This document shows, in pieces, positions 35,359-45,453 of a DNA stretch of 64,000 nucleotides. The translations under genes and the position numbers were made by a program. Source of the stretch: Candidatus Saccharimonadota bacterium. Its GTDB lineage: Bacteria > Patescibacteriota > Saccharimonadia > Saccharimonadales > Saccharimonadaceae. Position 1 is the first letter of the stretch. Every line of letters begins with the position of its first letter. Under the pieces are notes generated by a model that did no database searches, was not told where the DNA came from, and was given only the letters and a program-made list of their open reading frames with translations. The stretch is taken from positions 1 through 64,000 of the forward strand of contig JAPUFB010000005.1 in assembly GCA_027492255.1 (NCBI GenBank), read 5' to 3'.

Positions 35359-37326
35359 CTATAGCTTTGCCTTAATATCATTAATTGTATCCCTCAGCTC
35401 TGCCGCTCGTTCAAACTCAAGATTGGCTGCGGCCAGATCCATCTGCGCACTGAGCTCACGAATAAGGTGTGGGTATTCGTCTTTTGGTATTTTCTTAAGA
35501 TTCAACTTCTTTGACTCATCTTCTTTTGCTGGCACTACGGAACGCATTCCTTCGCCAATCGCTTTCGCTACTCCAGTTGGTGTAATCCCGTGTTCGGTAT
35601 TGTATGTTTCCTGAATACCGCGGCGACGATTTGTTTCATTAATGGCCCGTTCCATTGATCCTGTTACGTGATCAGCATACATGAGTACCATTCCCTTTTC
35701 GTGCCGGGCAGCTCGCCCGATCGTTTGCACAAGCGCACTCTCACTGCGCAGGAAACCTTCTTTGTCGGCATCCATAATTGCCACCAAACTTACCTCCGGA
35801 AGATCTAAGCCTTCGCGAAGAAGATTAATACCTACGACGATATCATACACGCCCAATCGAAGGTCGCGTAGAATATCGCTACGCTCCAGTGTTTCGACAT
35901 CACTGTGAAGATAAGCTGTTTTAAACTGAAGGTCCTGCAGATACTGCGATAAGTCCTCTGCCATACGTTTTGTGAGCGTTGTCACAAGAACCCGCTCTTG
36001 ACGTTCAACCCGTTTTCGAATCTCGCTAATAAGATCATCAATTTGTCCGTCAATCGGCCTAATCTCAACCCGAGGATCAAGAAGACCGGTCGGACGGATA
36101 ATCTGTTCTGTCGGTTTTGGTGAGCGCGATAGCTCGTACTCTGCAGGTGTTGCCGAGACATATACTACCTGGTTAATGTGTTTTGTAAACTCATGGAACT
36201 GCAGTGGTCGATTATCAAGCGCACTTGGTAAACGAAACCCGTGTTCGATCAGTACTTCCTTACGAGCTCGGTCACCGTTATACATACCCCGCACCTGCGG
36301 GATTGTCATATGGCTTTCATCAATAAACAGTAGAAAATCATCCGGAAAATAGTCCATAAGCGTTGCTGGTTGCTCACCTGGTTCACGATTCGTAAGATAC
36401 CGGCTGTAATTCTCAATCCCCTTCACAAATCCAGTTTCTTCAAGCATCTCCAAATCAAATTTTGTCCGCTGCTTGAGACGCTGAGCCTCAACCAACTTAT
36501 TCTGTTTTTCAAACCACCCAACCCGTTCATCAAGTTCATCGCGAATTTTTCCCAGTGCACCCTTTAACTTTGCTTCCGGCGTAACATAGTGACTACCTGG
36601 GAAAATTTTAATAGCATCTGGCTCTTTTTCAATTTCACCCGTCAAGGGATTTATTTGTGTAATACGGTCAATCTCATCACCAAAAAATTCAATCCGATAA
36701 GCCGATTCGCTTCCGGCAGGAAAAACATCAACCGTGTCGCCACGCACGCGAAACGTTGACCGTTGAAAATCAATGTCGTTGCGGTGATATTGGATGTCCG
36801 TAAGATGTCGTATTAGTTTATCTCTCTGACGACGCTCACCTTTACGAACGCTGAGTGCCATTTCGCCGTAATCTTCCACTGAACCAATGCCATAGATACA
36901 GCTCACACTCGCAACGATAATTACATCTCGCCGCGATAATAGTGCGCTCGTTGCGGCGTGTCTGAGGCGATCGATTTCTTCATTTATTTGCGAATCTTTT
37001 TCTATATAGACATCACTCGACACGATATACGCTTCTGGCTGATAGTAATCGAAATAACTCACAAAATAGTGAACCTCGTTTTCTGGGAAAAAGGCTTTGA
37101 ATTCAGAAAATAGCTGGGCGGCAAGGGTTTTATTATGGGCCAGTACGAGCGTCGGAACACCGCGCTGCTGGATGATATTCGCCATCGTAAAGGTTTTTCC
37201 CGAACCAGTCACACCGAGGAGAGTTTGTTCTTTTTCACCTGCATCAAGACGCACCACTAATTCGGTGATCGCGCTCGGCTGATCACCGGTTGGTTGGTAT
37301 TCACTCTTGAGAGTAAAAATACTCAT
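35359..37326 (-). CDS. uvrB: Excinuclease ABC subunit B
   Basis: The DNA-damage verification helicase of nucleotide excision repair, 655 residues. Walker A is [15 protein letters not shown] (about 38-50). The beta-hairpin region is [27 protein letters not shown]-type LFIDESHMT and the C-terminal helicase motif QTIGRAARH are present, with a UVR domain in the last ~40 residues ([18 protein letters not shown]). TACAAT lies six bases before the ATG. Confidence 0.97.
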   Translation of the reverse strand: MSIFTLKSEYQPTGDQPSAITELVVRLDAGEKEQTLLGVTGSGKTFTMANIIQQRGVPTLVLAHNKTLAAQLFSEFKAFFPENEVHYFVSYFDYYQPEAYIVSSDVYIEKDSQINEEIDRLRHAATSALLSRRDVIIVASVSCIYGIGSVEDYGEMALSVRKGERRQRDKLIRHLTDIQYHRNDIDFQRSTFRVRGDTVDVFPAGSESAYRIEFFGDEIDRITQINPLTGEIEKEPDAIKIFPGSHYVTPEAKLKGALGKIRDELDERVGWFEKQNKLVEAQRLKQRTKFDLEMLEETGFVKGIENYSRYLTNREPGEQPATLMDYFPDDFLLFIDESHMTIPQVRGMYNGDRARKEVLIEHGFRLPSALDNRPLQFHEFTKHINQVVYVSATPAEYELSRSPKPTEQIIRPTGLLDPRVEIRPIDGQIDDLISEIRKRVERQERVLVTTLTKRMAEDLSQYLQDLQFKTAYLHSDVETLERSDILRDLRLGVYDIVVGINLLREGLDLPEVSLVAIMDADKEGFLRSESALVQTIGRAARHEKGMVLMYADHVTGSMERAINETNRRRGIQETYNTEHGITPTGVAKAIGEGMRSVVPAKEDESKKLNLKKIPKDEYPHLIRELSAQMDLAAANLEFERAAELRDTINDIKAKL

Positions 37327-37401
37327 CTTTCTATTGTAGCAACTTTATCCCCTTTACGGCACATCCCTTTGTGCCCTCTTAATATGTTATACTTATGGTT
37401 A

Positions 37402-38094
37402 ATGTCACCATACAAACATACTCACAGCCACAAAGTGTGGCGTATGAATAAAGAACAAAAAGAGATGATCGCCGAATCGACGCGTGAGCTAAGAACGGCC
37501 GATGAAGAATTCGAAGCAGCTTTTAAAATTCTCAACAAATACCCTAAACGAGTGACAATCTTTGGTTCTGCTCGCACAACACCTCGTTTTAAATCCTATC
37601 GACAAGCCCGTGAACTCGCTGGCCTCCTTTCTCACGAAGGATATGCCATTATTTCTGGCGGAGGTGGCGGTATTATGGAGGCTGGCAACCGCGGAGCCTT
37701 TGATGAACAAGAAGTTTCAATCGGATTTAATATTATGCTGCCGCACGAACAGCATCTCAATCCCTATACAACCGAAAGCCTTTCGTTTAACTTTTTCTTC
37801 ACCCGCAAGGTTATGATGACTTTCTACACACACGCGATCGTTTGTTTTCCTGGAGGGTACGGCACGCTAGATGAAATGTTCGAGGTATTGACGCTCGTCC
37901 AGACGAAAAAAATGCCGCGTATTCCAATTATTCTCGTAGGAAAAAAATACTGGAAACCTCTTGATAAATTCATTCGAAAGCACATGCTCGATACCGGACT
38001 TATCTCTCTTGGTGACGAAAAACTATATACCATAACCGACAGTCCTAAGACTGCTATCCGTCTCATTAATTCTGGTTTCGATCCAGAGCTCTAA
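37402..38094 (+). CDS. LOG-family nucleoside 5'-monophosphate phosphoribohydrolase-like protein
   Basis: About 230 residues. A Rossmann-like fold has ISGGGGGIMEAGNRGAFD and the LOG motif CFPGGYGTLDEMFEVL, with FNFFFTRKVMM between. LOG/TIGR00730 enzymes cleave nucleotide monophosphates. In bacteria the physiological role is often unclear. Two starts are possible. The ATG at 37402 lies eight bases after TATACT (leaderless), and the ATG at 37444 gives a start closer to the family. I list the former. Neither has a Shine-Dalgarno sequence. Confidence 0.88.
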   Translation: MSPYKHTHSHKVWRMNKEQKEMIAESTRELRTADEEFEAAFKILNKYPKRVTIFGSARTTPRFKSYRQARELAGLLSHEGYAIISGGGGGIMEAGNRGAFDEQEVSIGFNIMLPHEQHLNPYTTESLSFNFFFTRKVMMTFYTHAIVCFPGGYGTLDEMFEVLTLVQTKKMPRIPIILVGKKYWKPLDKFIRKHMLDTGLISLGDEKLYTITDSPKTAIRLINSGFDPEL

Positions 38095-38100
38095 GTTATT

Positions 38101-39339
38101 TTATTTTTTAATATTCTCGGGAGCGATAAGACTGTTATCGAGTTGTTTCAGGATTTGATTTTCAAGATTCTGATGCCCCATATATCGAGCAAAGATCTCA
38201 TTCCATAAACTTTCCCGAAAATGATACGTATACCGCTCATCATAAGGAATATTGTTGGCATAACTTAAACTAATATCCATAAAATTGAGCGTCAACGGCC
38301 CGTCGGTCTCGATCTTTCCGACATAATCAGTCTCAAGCCAGAACTTCATTACATCGTCATACTCCGCCAGCTGGTCCTCAACATGACGCCAATGCAGATC
38401 TTCCGGCTGGACGTGTGGCTGAAAAGCTTCAGGATGGGCCTCGTCTTTTAGTTTTCCGTAATACCGTTGTATCACTCGCCAATGGACATAGTTTCCCGCC
38501 ATCTGACTTGCCGTACGAGGATCAGCGTTGAGTGTTTCAACGACAATATTTCCAAAATCTTCCTTCGATTGTTTGAGCTTAAAAAATGTACTATATAGCC
38601 GAATTTCATTGATGTAGTGCAGTAGCAGCGGTAACGTCTTGAGTGTAATACCCCGAGAACGTGTTGCGTGCATTGGCACGAGCGTAATAATACCCATTTC
38701 CTTGCTATGAGTAACGTTATGCAGTTTTTTCTCAACGAAATGTTCGGCAAGCGTGACATATTTATGATGATTCATTTGAACGATAGTTATCTCACGTGAT
38801 TCAAAATCATCCGGTGTGAGTGAACGAAGAAGTGTATTGTACTCTTTCAACCACTCTGGTCCCTCAGAAAAACGCAGCGCGACATACACTTCTTCGAGTG
38901 GCTCATTTTGTAATAGGTCATCAATTGACTCATATCCAAGATGTTGCATCAATTTTTGCGGTGGCATACGGCGCATAAATTCCCTTGCCGCATCGTATTT
39001 CATTGCCCAGCACGATTTTGGGATCTTCATAGAGTGAACGGCTTCAATGATTCGCGGTAACATATCCGCTACATCATCGGGATCGCGTGCGCCAAGTTTT
39101 GTTGCCACTCTTGTGTTATCGTCATGCACGCGTGCAAGAAGGCTGGCATAGAGCTCATGTCCCGTCGTATCTCGGGGATCGAGTCCAAATCCCTCTATAA
39201 CCCTCGTAAAATGCCGAGCAATATCTCCTATAAGCTTCGCATCCGTGCCCCGATGCCCACTCGCTTTTTCGAGCTGCTCAATTGCGTGCGAAAACAACGG
39301 CTCATCGGCGGATAATAGCTGCGATAACACTCCTGGCAT
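38101..39339 (-). CDS. Unknown 412-residue protein coupled to pfkB
   Basis: Not recognised. It is soluble, rich in His/Trp/Tyr and helical, with no membrane segments. Segments include PKSCWAMKYDAAREFMRRMPP, QMNHHKYVTLAEHFVEKKLH and the C-terminal YHFRESLWNEIFARYMGHQN. Its ATG overlaps the stop of the sugar kinase gene (TAATG), so translation is coupled within the fba-pfkB-orf operon. That position points to a role in sugar-phosphate metabolism or its control, but no catalytic motif is evident. Confidence 0.8.
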   Translation of the reverse strand: MPGVLSQLLSADEPLFSHAIEQLEKASGHRGTDAKLIGDIARHFTRVIEGFGLDPRDTTGHELYASLLARVHDDNTRVATKLGARDPDDVADMLPRIIEAVHSMKIPKSCWAMKYDAAREFMRRMPPQKLMQHLGYESIDDLLQNEPLEEVYVALRFSEGPEWLKEYNTLLRSLTPDDFESREITIVQMNHHKYVTLAEHFVEKKLHNVTHSKEMGIITLVPMHATRSRGITLKTLPLLLHYINEIRLYSTFFKLKQSKEDFGNIVVETLNADPRTASQMAGNYVHWRVIQRYYGKLKDEAHPEAFQPHVQPEDLHWRHVEDQLAEYDDVMKFWLETDYVGKIETDGPLTLNFMDISLSYANNIPYDERYTYHFRESLWNEIFARYMGHQNLENQILKQLDNSLIAPENIKK

Positions 39340-40295
39340 TAGATATCCTTTTCTTCAAGCGGCATGTCGTGCAGCGCCACTCCTTCGGATAGAATTCCAG
39401 CCTTGGCGCCAATTTTTGTCACAACGCTCGTAGAATTCGCACTTGCGAATACAACTGATTCACGAAGACTCTTACCTTGAGACCACTGACTCAAGAATCC
39501 TGACGCAAACGCATCACCAGCACCAGTACGATCGAGTACAGGTACATCTTCATACATACCGGCCGATATAATCGTTTTACCGTCGCTTGCGCACACGCCA
39601 TTTGGACCATCTGACACGATAACCACAGGACAAATATTTAATCCATGCCGGACCAGTTCTTCAATATTTTCACCTTCGACAAGTGTTTGCATCTCCTCTT
39701 TATTGAGACATAGTACGTCGACTTCCGGAAGAATACTTTTTAGTTTAGCCGGATCCGCAAGCTCACTTCCGCCGGGATTCAGCATGACACGAGCGCCATG
39801 ATCTGTCGCCCAATTAAGAATAACTTCAAGGGTCTCAAATGAGCCCACTGCTGTCGGATATACCCAATCAGCTGATGGAGCTTTCTCAAGCAGCCGCTCC
39901 ACATCAGAAATCTCTGGTGTTTTTCCCGTAAAATTAAGGATTGTTCGTTCTCCACTTGGCGCAAGCAAAACTGTTGAGTAGCTTGCACGTAGTCCGTCGT
40001 GGAGTGCGACGAGCGAGGTATCGACATTTTCATGATCGAGATCGTTCATAACGGCATTTGATGCTGGGTCATGACCAAGCGCCCAAAGATACCTTGAGTT
40101 GAGTCCTTGGCGTGCAAAAGTAACTGCTACGTTAGTCGCATTGCCGCCGCTAGAAAAAAACGCCTCAGCGATATCAATCTTAGCGCCCAGTGGTAGTTCT
40201 TCATAGGCAACTTTACCTCGAGTATGCGGATTAAATTCTTCATCGCGAAGAAATACGTCCTGTGTTGCTTTGCCAATTGATAAAATTGAAACCAT
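39339..40295 (-). CDS. PfkB-family carbohydrate kinase
   Basis: 318 residues, ribokinase fold. The N-terminal SIGKATQDVFL and SSGGNATNVAVTFARQG bind the sugar. The C-terminal DRTGAGDAFASGFLSQW gives the anion hole and catalytic Asp. It directly follows fba (adjacent stop/start), so a fructose-6-phosphate, fructose-1-phosphate or related substrate is reasonable. The sequence alone cannot separate these. Confidence 0.9.
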   Translation of the reverse strand: MVSILSIGKATQDVFLRDEEFNPHTRGKVAYEELPLGAKIDIAEAFFSSGGNATNVAVTFARQGLNSRYLWALGHDPASNAVMNDLDHENVDTSLVALHDGLRASYSTVLLAPSGERTILNFTGKTPEISDVERLLEKAPSADWVYPTAVGSFETLEVILNWATDHGARVMLNPGGSELADPAKLKSILPEVDVLCLNKEEMQTLVEGENIEELVRHGLNICPVVIVSDGPNGVCASDGKTIISAGMYEDVPVLDRTGAGDAFASGFLSQWSQGKSLRESVVFASANSTSVVTKIGAKAGILSEGVALHDMPLEEKDI

Positions 40296-41207
40296 CTACA
40301 CAACCGCCTTTCCCGCGCTACCAAATACGTCTATCTTCTCCTCGACGATCGCCTGAACGGCCCCATATACTTCTGGCATCAGCTTTACAACCGCATATTC
40401 ATCTGGATGCTCTTCGAGTACTCGAACAAGTGTTTCGCGAAACGCCACACGCATATCAGAATTAATATTAATCTTGCTCACACCGATCTTAGCCGCTTCT
40501 TCAAAATAATGCAGTGGTGTTCCAGAGCCGCCATGCAAGCTTATTTGACAATCAATTGCGTCACGCACACGTTGGAGTAATTCAAGATCAAGCTCTTTCG
40601 GTACGGGATATTTTCCGTGAAGATTACCGATTGCCGCCGCGTACGTATCGATTCCGGTTGCATCAACGAAAGCCCGTGCTCCTTCTGGTGTTGAGAAGGT
40701 TTTCTTAATCTCCTCATAATCGATATCTTCCGTATGCAGGTTTGAACTTCCGCCAAAGTAGTGTGGTTCACTCTCAACCAGCGCGCCCGTAAATTTGGCG
40801 TACTCAACAACCTCGCAGGTTGCCTGGATAATTTCTTCATCGCTCGCATCGTGATTTGCCTGGCTGACGTCGATATGGATAAACTCGTAACCAGCGTCAA
40901 TCCCTCGTTTCGCTGCTTCCACGCTTGGGCTATGATCGAGATTAATATACATCTCGATTCCATATTCTTTCTTATAGTTATCAACGAGATCACGAATATT
41001 ATCGATACCCATGGCATCAATTTCACCCTGACTCACTTCCACCATGACCGGTGCTTGTTTTGCTTGTGCCGCTTTCGCCACTGCGATCAATGTTTCTTGA
41101 TTATCAATATTAAACGCTCCAACGGCAAAATGTTGTTGACGGGAACGCTGCATCAAATGTCGCGCCCGGATACAATTGTCTCGAATCTCTTTGATACTTA
41201 AACCCAC
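40296..41207 (-). CDS. fba: Class II fructose-bisphosphate aldolase
   Basis: A zinc aldolase of 303 residues, interconverting FBP with DHAP and G3P. Zinc ligands are seen in INLDHSPSVE, NLHGKYPVPKE and SLHGGSGTP. The phosphate-binding KININSDMRVAF is also present. The N-terminal FAVGAFNIDNQETL is typical. It is the first gene of the fba-pfkB-unknown operon. Confidence 0.95.
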   Translation of the reverse strand: MGLSIKEIRDNCIRARHLMQRSRQQHFAVGAFNIDNQETLIAVAKAAQAKQAPVMVEVSQGEIDAMGIDNIRDLVDNYKKEYGIEMYINLDHSPSVEAAKRGIDAGYEFIHIDVSQANHDASDEEIIQATCEVVEYAKFTGALVESEPHYFGGSSNLHTEDIDYEEIKKTFSTPEGARAFVDATGIDTYAAAIGNLHGKYPVPKELDLELLQRVRDAIDCQISLHGGSGTPLHYFEEAAKIGVSKININSDMRVAFRETLVRVLEEHPDEYAVVKLMPEVYGAVQAIVEEKIDVFGSAGKAVV

Positions 41208-41268
41208 GTGTACTGCCCCCCTATAAATGTTTGTGGTTAGTTATTGATAGTATAGCATTTTACAAATG

Positions 41269-41301
41269 AAAAAGCTCCGGAGCCTCTTCAAGCAACGGAG
41301 C
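41269..41301 (-). terminator. Terminator of the orphan 262-residue gene
   Basis: On the minus strand GCTCCG...CGGAGC is followed by TTTTTC. A second, 13-bp perfect hairpin (GGCATGAGGCGAG at 41306-41318 with CTCGCCTCATGCC at 41326-41338) precedes it, starting nine bases after the stop. Confidence 0.75.
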
Positions 41302-41347
41302 CGCGGGCATGAGGCGAGTTCTATCCTCGCCTCATGCCATGACCTTC

Positions 41348-42136
41348 TCAGATATCCCGATGCGCAGCAACTGTGCTGCTGTACCATCGCCCATCGTTCA
41401 ACCTCACACTGGCCTCTACGACCTTGGAGTCCTCCGTGAACACTGGAAGCATCCAGCGAGAGGCAACCAGTCCTCCGATAAAGATATTCGGGATAAATTT
41501 TCCATTAATCTTCGTAAGAATCTGAGGACTAAGAGCAAGAGTTGTTGCGACAGAAAGGCCGGGCCAACTACGCTCATTGTGAAGAATATCACCCGGGCAA
41601 ACGAGCGACAGATCCCTGCTCCGATACTTTTCAAGATCCAGGCCAGCCAATGAAATACTCTTCGTTTTCAGATGACTATGAAGATCAGTAAACTCTAGAA
41701 GCTTAGGATCGAAGTCGTAACGGAAGGAAAAATCGAGCTCCCTGAGTCCATCATTGATCCAAAGCATCAGTTCATCCCAGGTGTAAGCCAACTCACCCAG
41801 CCAGAGCTCTGCGCCAAGAGGATGAAGAAGATCGAGATGATCCTTATCCTCACACGAAGACGCGAAGGCAGCGATCTGCTTATCCGTGAGGCCCCAATTG
41901 CGCAGCTTGTTGCGTTTAGCAATGCGCTCGGCGTACTCACTCACGGGCGTCCATGGTATTGAAGATAAGACAGTGGCAAATGCTTCAGGATCGACCTGCG
42001 TAAGGTCTGTTCTCAACATCTGCACGAGAAAACTACCGTGAGCAAGTAGACTCTGCATCTGCGCACTCGTTGCCCCAGCCTCTTGAAAGAGTGTCAGGAG
42101 TTTGATGTTTTGTGCAGCCGTAGCGGGTGTCGACAT
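41348..42136 (-). CDS. Orphan 262-residue protein with structured leader
   Basis: Not recognised. A helical N-terminal half (IKLLTLFQEAGATSAQMQSLL, DPEAFATVLSSIPW) is followed by Trp-rich segments (ELWLGELAYTWDELMLWINDG) and a C-terminal region with GGLVASRWMLPVF. The ATG is preceded by an AGAAGGGCGG-like ribosome site. Codon use has more G/C endings than the adjacent metabolic genes. It has its own leader and strong terminator, i.e. a single-gene unit inserted between the aldolase and transketolase operons. Confidence 0.75.
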   Translation of the reverse strand: MSTPATAAQNIKLLTLFQEAGATSAQMQSLLAHGSFLVQMLRTDLTQVDPEAFATVLSSIPWTPVSEYAERIAKRNKLRNWGLTDKQIAAFASSCEDKDHLDLLHPLGAELWLGELAYTWDELMLWINDGLRELDFSFRYDFDPKLLEFTDLHSHLKTKSISLAGLDLEKYRSRDLSLVCPGDILHNERSWPGLSVATTLALSPQILTKINGKFIPNIFIGGLVASRWMLPVFTEDSKVVEASVRLNDGRWYSSTVAAHRDI

Positions 42137-42312
42137 GACAGTCCGCCCTTCTGCCGATCATCGCCAGTCACGAGTAACCCCGTGGTGGTCAGGACTTTCC
42201 TGTTTGAGAACGGCTTAGCACTATCAACTGAAGTTACTTCAATACCAATAAGCTATTCTCAAACACATCGTCGTATCTGATTTTTAAGGTTCTGATTGAT
42301 AGTTATACCATA
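42137..42312 (-). ncRNA. Folded 5' leader of the 262-residue gene
   Basis: A TATAAC -10-like box near 42310 would give a ~160-base leader. Within it TGTTTGAGAA (plus-strand 42201-42210) and TTCTCAAACA (42256-42265) are exact inverse copies. They enclose GCTTA/TAAGC and TGAAGT/ACTTCA stems, i.e. a nested long hairpin. A CACG/CGTG hairpin sits closer to the gene. The shape suggests RNA-level control. No known riboswitch core was recognised. Confidence 0.4.
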
Positions 42313-42368
42313 GAAATAACAAAAAATACAACGATCACTTACTTCTGTCATCCTAGAGATATTGCAGA

Positions 42369-43361
42369 TTATTGATGATAGCGAGGCATCTTACGGACAA
42401 ACTCTCGAACAGAACCGGCAATATGCGGACCCGTCAGACCGAATTTATCGAGTAGTTGGTAGAGTGTTCCTGATTCACCAAATTGGCCGTTCATACCAAG
42501 ACGAAGGAGTGGCATAGGCAATTCTTCCCCAAGTGTTTCCGCTATTGCACTTCCAAGTCCACCGTTAATCTGAGCCTCTTCAACTGTTACGACGCGACCG
42601 GTTTTTCGTACAGCGTCGATAATCGTCTCGCGATCAAGCGGTGAAATCGTAGGAACACTGATGACTTGTGCTTCTAGCCCGCCTTCGGCAAGTTCGCGGG
42701 CAGCCTGTAGACATTCATATACTGTCACCCCGGTGCCAATTAATGTGACGTCATGACCTTCGCGAACAATATAGGCTTTCCCGATTTCAAATGGCGTATC
42801 AGGTGTCGTATATACAGGTGTCGCTTCGCGGCACAGACGGATATAAGCCGGTTTACCTTGTTTAGCAAGTGCAAGAGTGGCTTTTTCAGCCTCAAGTGAA
42901 TCGGTTGGCACAACAACTGTCATGTTTGGTAAGGCGCGCGTTATCGCAATATCTTCCAGCATCTGATGGGTTGCACCGTCCGCGCCAGCACTAAGACCGG
43001 CGTGCGAGCCAACAACGATAACCGGCTGATCATTCAAGCAGACGGTCGTTCGAATCTGTTCCCAACTCCGCCCAGGATTGAACGCTGCGAAGCTGCTCGC
43101 AAACGCAATCTTGCCCATCGCTGCCATCCCAGATGCAACGCTGATGAGATTTTGTTCAGCGATACCAACCTGAACAAATCTTTCAGGAAAGGCCTCTTTA
43201 AACAGATGGATTTGGGTTGATTCCGTGAGATCGGCACATAAGGCAACGATCCGCTCATCCTCTTGTCCGGCCTTCACTAGACCTTTACCTAAGCCTTTGC
43301 GGATCGGTTCCATCTGGATTGTGTCTTTATACATATCGTCGCTTAAAACAAAGTGTGCCAT
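42369..43361 (-). CDS. Transketolase, C-terminal subunit
   Basis: 330 residues covering the pyrimidine-binding and C-terminal domains of transketolase, as in split archaeal/Firmicute-type enzymes. Motifs are GKGLVKAGQEDERIVALCADL, FVQVGIAEQNLISVASGMAA with the catalytic Glu, and GADGATHQMLEDIAITR. The start has GAAAGGAGC upstream. It follows the N-terminal subunit gene by 91 bases, which contain an imperfect hairpin (ATGAGACACCC/GGGGTTTCTCAT). Confidence 0.93.
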   Translation of the reverse strand: MAHFVLSDDMYKDTIQMEPIRKGLGKGLVKAGQEDERIVALCADLTESTQIHLFKEAFPERFVQVGIAEQNLISVASGMAAMGKIAFASSFAAFNPGRSWEQIRTTVCLNDQPVIVVGSHAGLSAGADGATHQMLEDIAITRALPNMTVVVPTDSLEAEKATLALAKQGKPAYIRLCREATPVYTTPDTPFEIGKAYIVREGHDVTLIGTGVTVYECLQAARELAEGGLEAQVISVPTISPLDRETIIDAVRKTGRVVTVEEAQINGGLGSAIAETLGEELPMPLLRLGMNGQFGESGTLYQLLDKFGLTGPHIAGSVREFVRKMPRYHQ

Positions 43362-43452
43362 TTATTTGCTCCTTTCTGGAAGAGCAGCCCGACAAAAAGT
43401 CACGCCTTTTTGCTGGCGCGATGAGAAACCCCGGAAGGGTGTCTCATATATA

Positions 43453-44313
43453 CTACTCATGATCGCCCTCAATTCTTCCGTCCATACTTCGAATCTTCTT
43501 CAGCGCATCCTTCGCTTGCTCTTTATTTGGCGATACACCGTGCCAGTGAAAATCATATTCCATAAAATCAACACCCTTACCTGGGATAGTATGTGTAATA
43601 ATTACACTTGGTTTCTCGGTAATTGCCCTCGCCATCGCTGCCGCATCGATGATGCTCTCGATATTGTGCCCGTCAATTTCCTGAACATGCCAACCAAAAC
43701 TCTCCCATTTTGCACGGAGATCTTCAAGCGGCATGACATCTTCTGTGTTGCCGTCGATCTGAATATTGTTGCGGTCAACAAAGGCGATGATGTTATGTAG
43801 GTCATACTTAGCGGCAAGCATAATTGCTTCCCAGTTACTTCCCTCGTCAAGCTCTCCGTCACCAAGCGTCACATATACCCAGCGATGTGGCTGCTTGTCG
43901 ATATATTTGAGCGTATATGCCATTCCGCAGGCTTGCCCGAGGCCTTCACCGAGCGGGCCAGAAGTTGTTTCCATCATCGGCAAGATGACACGCTCCGGAT
44001 GTCCCTGCAGACGAGATCCCAGCTTGCGCAAGGTCTTGAGTTCAGTGAGAGGAAAATACCCAGCACGAGCCATAGCAGCGTAACGAACAGGGACGATATG
44101 ACCGTTAGACTGCACGAGGATATCCCGATCACTCCAGGATGGATCGTCTGGCTGGTGCTGCATGATATTAAAATACAACGCCGTAAATACGTCCGCCATG
44201 CCAAGCGACCCCGCACTATGCCCAGAACCAGCCTCCTCGAGCATGCTAATAATATCCTGACGAACGATCATCGCCATATGCTCAAGCTGCGAAAGCGTTA
44301 ATTGCCCACTCAT
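43453..44313 (-). CDS. Transketolase, N-terminal subunit
   Basis: 286 residues: the thiamine-diphosphate PP domain. The TPP/Mg motif is VTLGDGELDEGSNWEAIMLA...FVDRNNIQIDG, and GSGHSAGSLGMADVFTALYF and GPLGEGLGQACGMAY are also present. It forms the enzyme with the C-terminal subunit encoded next. TACACT lies eight bases before the ATG. Confidence 0.93.
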   Translation of the reverse strand: MSGQLTLSQLEHMAMIVRQDIISMLEEAGSGHSAGSLGMADVFTALYFNIMQHQPDDPSWSDRDILVQSNGHIVPVRYAAMARAGYFPLTELKTLRKLGSRLQGHPERVILPMMETTSGPLGEGLGQACGMAYTLKYIDKQPHRWVYVTLGDGELDEGSNWEAIMLAAKYDLHNIIAFVDRNNIQIDGNTEDVMPLEDLRAKWESFGWHVQEIDGHNIESIIDAAAMARAITEKPSVIITHTIPGKGVDFMEYDFHWHGVSPNKEQAKDALKKIRSMDGRIEGDHE

Positions 44314-44343
44314 TTGCTATTAGTGTACCATAAGCACTTTGAT

Positions 44344-44979
44344 CTAGACTAGTTTTTTACATAGCGCCATATAGGCCCCAAGAGGATCTGCTGCCCGATG
44401 AATCGCACCACCCGCATTAATAACATCGATGCCTCCTTCAGAAAGTAGTCGCGCATTGTCGATATTCGCCCCGCCATCCCAACCGATTTCTATATCTTCT
44501 TTGACATCCCGTACCTCTGGCACCTTCAAGAGCACATTGAGGTCAGCTGTTCCACCGAAGAATCCCAAGTCGCCAGAGAACAACAGCACATGATCTGCCA
44601 TAGCGATAAGATCACGGCAGGTGGCAACTGGTGTATTTTTGAGAATTGCGACCCCGCAGCGAATACCATTCTCACGAAGCCGTTCAAAACACTGCGGTAC
44701 ATTGTCCTCAGCTTCTGCGTGCAGTATGACAAGACTCGGATGTTTGGCGATCAAGGTATCGAGATAGCGTACAGGGTGACGATACATCACATGGATATCA
44801 GCGGCCATCGTCGAGGGCCACCAGATATCAGCTGGTGCAGTGTTCTGATTTGGCGCAAAATCACCGTCCATGAGATCAATCTGCACACGCTGCGCAAAAC
44901 CTTGAATCTGTGCCATCTGTTGATCATACATATCCATATCAGGCGAGTTTGGCGTAATCGTCGGGCAGATAACACTCAT
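44344..44979 (-). CDS. rpe: Ribulose-phosphate 3-epimerase family protein
   Basis: A 211-residue TIM barrel. VQIDLMDGDFAPN carries the metal-binding/catalytic Asp, and DIHVMYRHP corresponds to the usual DxHLM. VILHAEAE, VGIAI-like CGVAILKNTP, and EIGWDGGANIDNARLLSEGGIDVINAGGAI follow. Interconverts ribulose-5-P and xylulose-5-P. It lies between the transketolase genes and rpiB in the same operon. Confidence 0.87.
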   Translation of the reverse strand: MSVICPTITPNSPDMDMYDQQMAQIQGFAQRVQIDLMDGDFAPNQNTAPADIWWPSTMAADIHVMYRHPVRYLDTLIAKHPSLVILHAEAEDNVPQCFERLRENGIRCGVAILKNTPVATCRDLIAMADHVLLFSGDLGFFGGTADLNVLLKVPEVRDVKEDIEIGWDGGANIDNARLLSEGGIDVINAGGAIHRAADPLGAYMALCKKLV

Positions 44980-44980
44980 A

Positions 44981-45418
44981 TTATTTCTTAGTTGAGTAAA
45001 GGAAACCTAAGAGCATTCTGATCGCGAGAGCAAGCAAGGCAAGAACCAGGATACCGTAGCGGAATACAGTCATTGATACATTTGTGACAACGAGACTTGG
45101 TACAAGGTAAAACAATAACAGTATGAAATCAAGCAACAAGATACTTGTTCTATCAGCGGTCTTATGATGGATCGGCTGGGCGCGAGCGATCAATACGTAA
45201 CAGAAATCAAAGACAAAGAATGTGCCAAGTGCATAGATGAGAGCAATCGTCTCGCTGTCGATGTAGCTAGCAGTTGTGTTAAAGGTAATATTCATAAGAT
45301 AGGCCATGAGCATCAATAACCCGACAGTCATCAGCCGTACCGCCGTCCCCCAATATGACAACGCTCCCAATAACTGATGAAGTGTTAATGGGTGCTTCGT
45401 AACATTCTTCTGAGCCAT
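44981..45418 (-). CDS. Four-helix membrane protein in the pentose phosphate operon
   Basis: 145 residues with four predicted membrane helices (about 28-45, 62-80, 93-110, 117-137) and short charged ends. No family recognised and no catalytic motif. It sits one base from rpe and 35 bases after rpiB, so it is probably co-transcribed with them. A transporter or anchor role is possible but unsupported. Confidence 0.75.
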   Translation of the reverse strand: MAQKNVTKHPLTLHQLLGALSYWGTAVRLMTVGLLMLMAYLMNITFNTTASYIDSETIALIYALGTFFVFDFCYVLIARAQPIHHKTADRTSILLLDFILLLFYLVPSLVVTNVSMTVFRYGILVLALLALAIRMLLGFLYSTKK

Positions 45419-45453
45419 CGTAGGGTACTCCTTATGAATTGTAATTCTTATGT

